A stretch of 64,000 bases of DNA from positions 126,084,086 through 126,148,085 of the forward strand of contig NC_134537.1 in assembly GCF_050624435.1 (NCBI RefSeq). The letters run 5' to 3'. Numbering within the stretch: the stretch's first letter is position 1; every line of letters starts with the position of its first letter. A program made the position numbers and the translations under genes. Positions 59,101 to 64,000 of the stretch are shown one piece after another. The notes beneath the pieces were generated by a model. That model was not told where the DNA came from. It ran no database searches and saw nothing but the letters and a program-made list of their open reading frames with translations. Source of the stretch: Tenrec ecaudatus (lineage: Eukaryota; Chordata; Mammalia; Afrosoricida; Tenrecidae).

Positions 59101-62100
59101 TTTTGGTTACCGTATGAAAAACAAAAGCAGGAATGTGAGCGATCATTTTGACCCTCTTCCCGACTGGTCACATCTGAAAGAAGGTATTATTGTGGTGGAG
59201 AACCTACGCTAGTGTTAGTCCCCCTGGATCGCGTTACTAGTAACTGCTTTATTTCTAAAAGGTGCCAGCACCCATCAGTGCCTGCTGGAGAGTACGGGGA
59301 AAATGCTTTTTCATAGCAAAGGGGAAAATGTCTTAACCACACAGTGCTACAGGTCGCCTTTGCCTTTGCTTCATCTCCTATCTCTATGCGTCACTAGTTG
59401 AAGCCTAACCTAAGAAAACCCCTGACATAGTCTGCCCTGCAGGTGAGTATACCTGCTTTTCTGAACACGCGATTCACAACGAGAGGAAAGTATGAACACA
59501 TCGATAAGAATAGCAGGTGGGGGTCCTTCAGGTAGATAAGATGCTAAGCGAATACTCTAAATTCATAAGCTATTTTACTCTCCAAGTGCCTATGGCTTTA
59601 TGAAAGCATGGACAGGGTTTATGAAGACAGTCAGATGACTCATGGGGAAAGTTCTTTCCTTTCTATTGGGAACTTCTGTTTGCTTCTAACTGTTTAATTT
59701 CTCTTCCATCTCTCTTTCAATTAACCTCCCTGTTTGGATTCAATGAGATGGCAAATAATATGGAGAAAGCAAAACAAATCTTGCTGATTTATGAGAATTC
59801 TTTCACAAAGTGGCAGCTCTTTTTCCGTCAGATGCACAAGTGTGGGGGTGAGAGTGAACGCACGGCAACAGTAACTATCCCGCTCGAGGGGCATCCCAAC
59901 AAGCGCCTAGCTAGCTTCCTGGGCTCTTTAATCAGCGCCTCACAAAGGCCTTTTAAGAAGGGCCCCCGCAGGCTTCATTGCGGGCACAGAACACAGGTAG
60001 TCAGTAGCAGGGGAAAGAAATTGGATTTCTCTATGCCAAAATTTGGAGTCAAGTGTTCTAGCGGTATACAAGAACAAGCAATGATTTAAAGGCTCTCTGT
60101 GTCTTTTAAAAAGGTTTGTTTTCAAATGAAGCCGGTCTTTTATTGCAACTCATATGAAATGTGCAAAGCAAACATGTGAAATGCAACAATAGAAAAGCAG
60201 GATTCCTAATAAAAGTCCCGGAGAATTGTTCACCAGTTGGCTCGTCCCTGGGAAGACGAGCAAGGTCAGGGGGACAAGCAGAGAGTGAGAGTGACGTGCT
60301 GAGAAACTGTTGGTTGGCCGGTTAAGCCTGTCTTGGTTTTCCAAACCGTGTCCACCAATGGTTGCTAGATACGTACCTTCCTAGTATACAGACAGGCCCT
60401 GCGCTAAGATCAAGTCATCTCTCCTGACCAGGGACGCGATGGTATGTGAGAGGCTGATTAGAGACCCGCTCTTCTGGGCATACGGACAATCTGAGAGCAT
60501 CCATACGGGGCCTGGAGCGGCGCTACTGCACTGTCCTGCGCATGTTCGCAGAAGGATACACGCGTGGTAGCTCTCCTTTCTCCCCTTTCTTTCTGCTGCA
60601 GTGCTGTTATCATGAGCAACACTGGGCCAACGTCAGATGAAGCTTGCTTTAGAGCCGTGGAGGAGACAGACATACTGGAATCTTGGGGATAACGGGTGGT
60701 TATGGATGCACGGGGAGTTTTTAAAAGTCTACCCAGAGAGTTTGAACTCACCTTTTGCAAACACTTTCTAGCTATTTCAGATCCTGGCGTGAGCGTGTGG
60801 AGGGAGGTCTGCCCCAGCAGCTTCCGTTTCCTTCCACGACGGCCAGCGCCGGCACCGTGGTAACGCGGTGCCCACGCCCAGCGCCGGGCGGTGGCAGTAG
60901 GTTCCTATGTGTGCAGTAAGAGCCGACATAGCGAGTGTGCTCACAGGGCTGGCCCTTGGCTGGCTTCTGGGAACCTGGTAAGGCCCTGCCCTGATAAAGC
61001 TTTTTTGCCCTCTGGGAGTACCAAGCGCCCGCTCCTCTTTTCTGAATCTTGAATATTTGTTGTTGTGGTTCAAATGTCTCAAGTAGAAAAACCTCGCTTG
61101 GTTAGGCACTTTTCCCCAAAACAAAACATTCTACCACGCTGGCCTCTCTGCCACCACTAGGCTTCCCTGAGCCAGAACCACTGCCCAGGTGCGGATGCAG
61201 TTCACGGCTGGAGAAGGGGCATGCGCAGGGGGCGCCCTCTCTGTGGGGGAGAAAGAACATAGGGGTCCCCGGCTGCATTTTTCCGGGCTCCACCTGATGT
61301 GTCTTTGCCCTCCTTCCTGCTGAGTGTAACACAGTGTTGGCCTGGGGCCCAACGGCCCCGCAGGCCTGTGAGCCCGGCTAAGGAAACGGCAAAGACACAT
61401 GGGCGGGAGAGTATGACCCTCGAAACCGATGTCAACAAGACTCAAAAGAAGTTTCCTTGAAGTTTCTAGACATGCAATTGTATCAATTAGACATTGTAGG
61501 TAATTTTCATATTCCCTGGGAAAAATTCTGGCAGACCAATGCCTGTAGGCACTAAAATGAAGTATGCAACACTGACAGACTCAACTGATGAAATTTTTTG
61601 AGACCCAAATGTCACTTCTCACCCCCAAGCACAAGCTTTCTCAAAATTTACTCTACAGTATAAAACAACGTGGAGAACAGTGTATCTCCAACTCTGAAAT
61701 TTTTGTAGCATGATGCCTTTTGACACAATACCGTACATGTTCGCTGATGTGACTTAAAAAATCTAATTGTTATCTCAATTTTAACTCGGCACAAATAGTA
61801 GAAAGCAAAGACACAGAATACCTTGAAAATATGGTATACTCTCTGGATACTGCTGTGTCATTGCTAAATATCATTTATGCACTAACATTTCATCTTAAAC
61901 CCCATTTCATAGCTATTTTTAACCTAGAGAAGTCCCTGAGTGTTATTTTGAAAAAACTGTTAAGCATATTAATTTAAGAATAACTATACTTGAATATTTT
62001 GATAGCTACTTTATGTCTCACAGTCCAATAAAATAAAGTCATTAAAAGTCAAGTCTCTTTTTGAAAGGTAAATGCTAAGATGTGTGAATATAGGATCTAG

Positions 62101-62514
62101 CTAGGCCAAGAAGGTCACAGATTTGAAAAAAACAACCAACTAATTAAAGTAAAACATTTGGCTGTGATTATTAAGAAATGCAATGGTAACACAGAACACT
62201 AAGAAGTAATATATGAATGACGGTAATATAAATGAGTTTTTTTTAATAAATAAGAAATGAGATCCTCTGTGTTTACGTGAGTCTATTGTTGTGGCCTTCA
62301 CAGTAAGGAATAAATAAAATCATACATTTCAGACTTGGGACCCTGGCTCTACAAAGAACTGTGAATTGCCGTTGTCAAACCTTACTTTAAAAAGCACCTT
62401 CTTAATAAAAACGTAAAAGAATCGAAAGCCATCTGCATGCGTCCACACTGCATGACTCAATGAGTGCTCTTTAGTTTGGTGTGCCGGGCAGATACGAAAG
62501 CGCAGTCAGCCTAC

Positions 62515-62700
62515 CGATGGTGCAGTGCTCGCCATTCCATCCCTGGCTGCATTCACACTTGCCGTCTTTGCAGGTCCCGTGCTCTGCGCAGCGGGGGTGG
62601 CAGGCTCTCTGGTTACAAGCGGGGCCCGTCCAGCCTTCTTCGCAGCGACAGGTGCCTCCCATGCACACGCCATGTGAGCCACAGTCCACTGAGCAGATTT
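62515..62700 (-). CDS. TENM3: TENM3 exon encoding EGF-like repeats 6 and 7
   Basis: This is a 186-nt internal exon. It follows an acceptor ending cgatatag and ends at ACC ATC G|gtaggc, so it is phase 1 at both ends. It encodes 62 residues starting [16 protein letters not shown] and ending GWNGEHCTI. Two complete six-cysteine EGF modules are visible: ICSVDC...GPAC and RACHPRC...EHC. The teneurin extracellular region has eight EGF repeats, of which 2 and 5 carry an odd cysteine for dimerisation. The order recalled for teneurin-3 makes these repeats 6 and 7, both with full cysteine sets. The sequence matches teneurin-3 better than teneurin-1, -2 or -4 from memory (for example [17 protein letters not shown]). 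The next constitutive exon is EGF8, 27.7 kb downstream in gene orientation, with two optional microexons between them. Confidence 0.97.
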
Positions 62701-64000
62701 CTATATCGGAAACAAAAATAAAGAGCATGCACAGAAAGGTAAAAAGGTGGGGAGCTTCACGGCAACGGGACAGTCCTAGACTCAAGTGTGCCAAGTGGGG
62801 GGAACCAAATCATGGAAAAGGAAAGCATCCACGTATGGAGGGCACACTGCAGCATTACATGTGGCACAGTGTTGCTTCTTCGTTTGGGACTTCATTCTCT
62901 AAGCTGTCTTAAATCGTGCGGATGATACATGCAGCGCTTCTACTATAATTTCATATTTTAGTGACCATCCATGTATGTATACGTATGCACACTTTGTATA
63001 TATATGTATACATGTGTGTAAATGCATAGTATGTGGATCCATCTGTCTATCCAGGGGTTCTGAAAAGTTCACGGAACAACAGAAGTAAAATAGAATTTTT
63101 CTATGAACTCTTAGGCGCCTGCTGGTATCTTCATTCTATCCTCCCTCTCAGCCACCCTTTCTTCCTGAAAAGTAGCCACGGCAGTCAGAACAGAGGTGTA
63201 CACACACATCAGACGAATGACACACATCAAATTTATGAACCGTCTTAGTATCTAAGCCTTCAGTTATGGGTTCCACATACGAGTGTCTCACAAGGGCTGA
63301 AAAAGGGTCATTTCTAATCCTACTGCTCGGAGTTTTTTGGATATCCAGGAATGTTCATGAAAAAGAATCTACTATGGAGTGTACAGGCATATGCCTCTGA
63401 CACATAAACCTGCCGGCTAAATAAAATAAATTGCTGTTTTTCCTATTCAGTAAGTTTTCCCTGTTGACAGGTACAAGTTGCTTAGCTCACAGAGTAGAAA
63501 ATCAGTTTAAAATTATATACAATTACTGACTCCGTCAAAAATCAAAGTAAGATTTACAACAACTAGCATTACTGAAAGGAGCAGAGGTGAGTGAGTCACT
63601 TCAAAAACTATTAATAATATCAGGCTAGGCTTTCAAAAAGAACTCAGGTACGTGAGATACTCTGTATTTTTCTGAAAGCTTTTCAAAAAGTTTGATTTGT
63701 TGCTGTGGTTAAGTGTTGAGTTAGACCAATTTTACACTGAGAGAGAACGATATATATATAGAGAGGGGTGGGAGAGAGGGTCACGGTAAGAGGGAAGAGG
63801 AAGGGGGTGAGTGAGAAACAGGGGAGGGGAAGGAATCATGAAGGATATTTTAGTTTTTATTCTGTAGATACAAAATTAAGGGTTTTTGACATTGTAAGAT
63901 ATTCTTTTGTTTTGATTTTCTTATAACAATAACTCAATAACAGAAACCTGAAACAATTTCTAACAAACAGAAAATAATCTATTGCCTCTTGTTTAATTAA
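62701..64000. other. TENM3 intron upstream of EGF6-7 exon
   Basis: The upstream exon (EGF5 and earlier repeats) is not in the window. This stretch is AT-rich, with a palindromic short element at about 63056-63115 and a purine-rich GA tract at about 63755-63830. I see no other exon. Confidence 0.7.

Larger units (their letters stand above)
37394..62514. other. TENM3 intron, 25.1 kb
   Basis: Intron between EGF7 and the first microexon. About the first 2.7 kb (37394-40140) is free of recognisable repeats. Then come MIRs and AfroSINEs (40140-53850), the (CAC)n array (54847-55446), two C runs (55927-55939 and 56357-56368) and two AfroSINEs (57310-59100). Stretches at about 42000-43600, 44060-45860, 47520-50010, 50180-51630, 55450-57300 and 59100-62500 hold nothing I can name. 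60780-60900 and 61140-61380 are locally GC-rich. Confidence 0.65.

Noticed and set aside
1..64000. A novel multigene system (defence, biosynthetic or other)
   Set aside because: The whole window is intron-exon structure of one mammalian gene plus interspersed repeats; no gene cluster or operon-like arrangement exists.

Overview
This is mammalian genomic DNA, entirely inside one gene. The minus strand carries consecutive exons of teneurin-3 (TENM3, Ten-m3/ODZ3), a large type II transmembrane synaptic adhesion protein. Six constitutive exons and two microexons can be read with GT/AG splice sites and compatible phases. From the N-terminal side (high coordinates) to the C-terminal side they are: EGF6-EGF7 (62515-62700), a 27-nt microexon (37367-37393), an 18-nt microexon (35745-35762), EGF8 (34658-34804), the Cys-rich segment (11534-11750), two transthyretin-like-domain exons (10353-10472 and 9524-9785), and the FN-plug segment leading into the NHL propeller (1215-1482). 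The six constitutive exons total 1200 nt, and no stop or frameshift is visible in them. Neither the gene's start nor its end is in the window.

The repeats identify the lineage. There are more than twenty AfroSINE copies or fragments, RTE (BovB-like) LINE copies with a (CAA)n tail, and one short hAT element with all the hallmarks of SPIN, a family known for patchy, horizontally transferred distribution. AfroSINE places the animal in Afrotheria. SPIN within Afrotheria points to a tenrec, most likely Echinops telfairi or a relative. The species call is inference.

Layout. 1-1214: intron 3' of the last exon in the window. 1483-9523: 8.0-kb intron with a rearranged RTE cluster, a perfect 86-bp tandem duplication and two copies of a long poly(A)-tailed repeat called 'unit U' here. 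9524-11750: compact block of three exons with a CpG-rich intron. 11751-34657: 22.9-kb repeat-rich intron (unit U copies, SPIN, a nearly full-length decayed RTE LINE, a unit U copy nested in a second RTE, and a possible processed pseudogene). 34658-37393: EGF8 exon and the two microexons in relatively repeat-poor DNA. 37394-62514: 25.1-kb intron with scattered AfroSINEs and MIRs and a 600-bp (CAC)n array. 62515-62700: EGF6-7 exon. 62701-64000: upstream intron.

The two microexons are the most informative feature. They encode AHYLDKVVK and DKIGYK, all in phase 1, so any combination can be skipped or included between EGF7 and EGF8 without a frameshift. This is teneurin alternative splice site A. 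I found no evidence of a second gene, a CRISPR array, a structural RNA gene or an unknown multigene system. The long open frames outside the exons are repeats, low-complexity sequence or chance.
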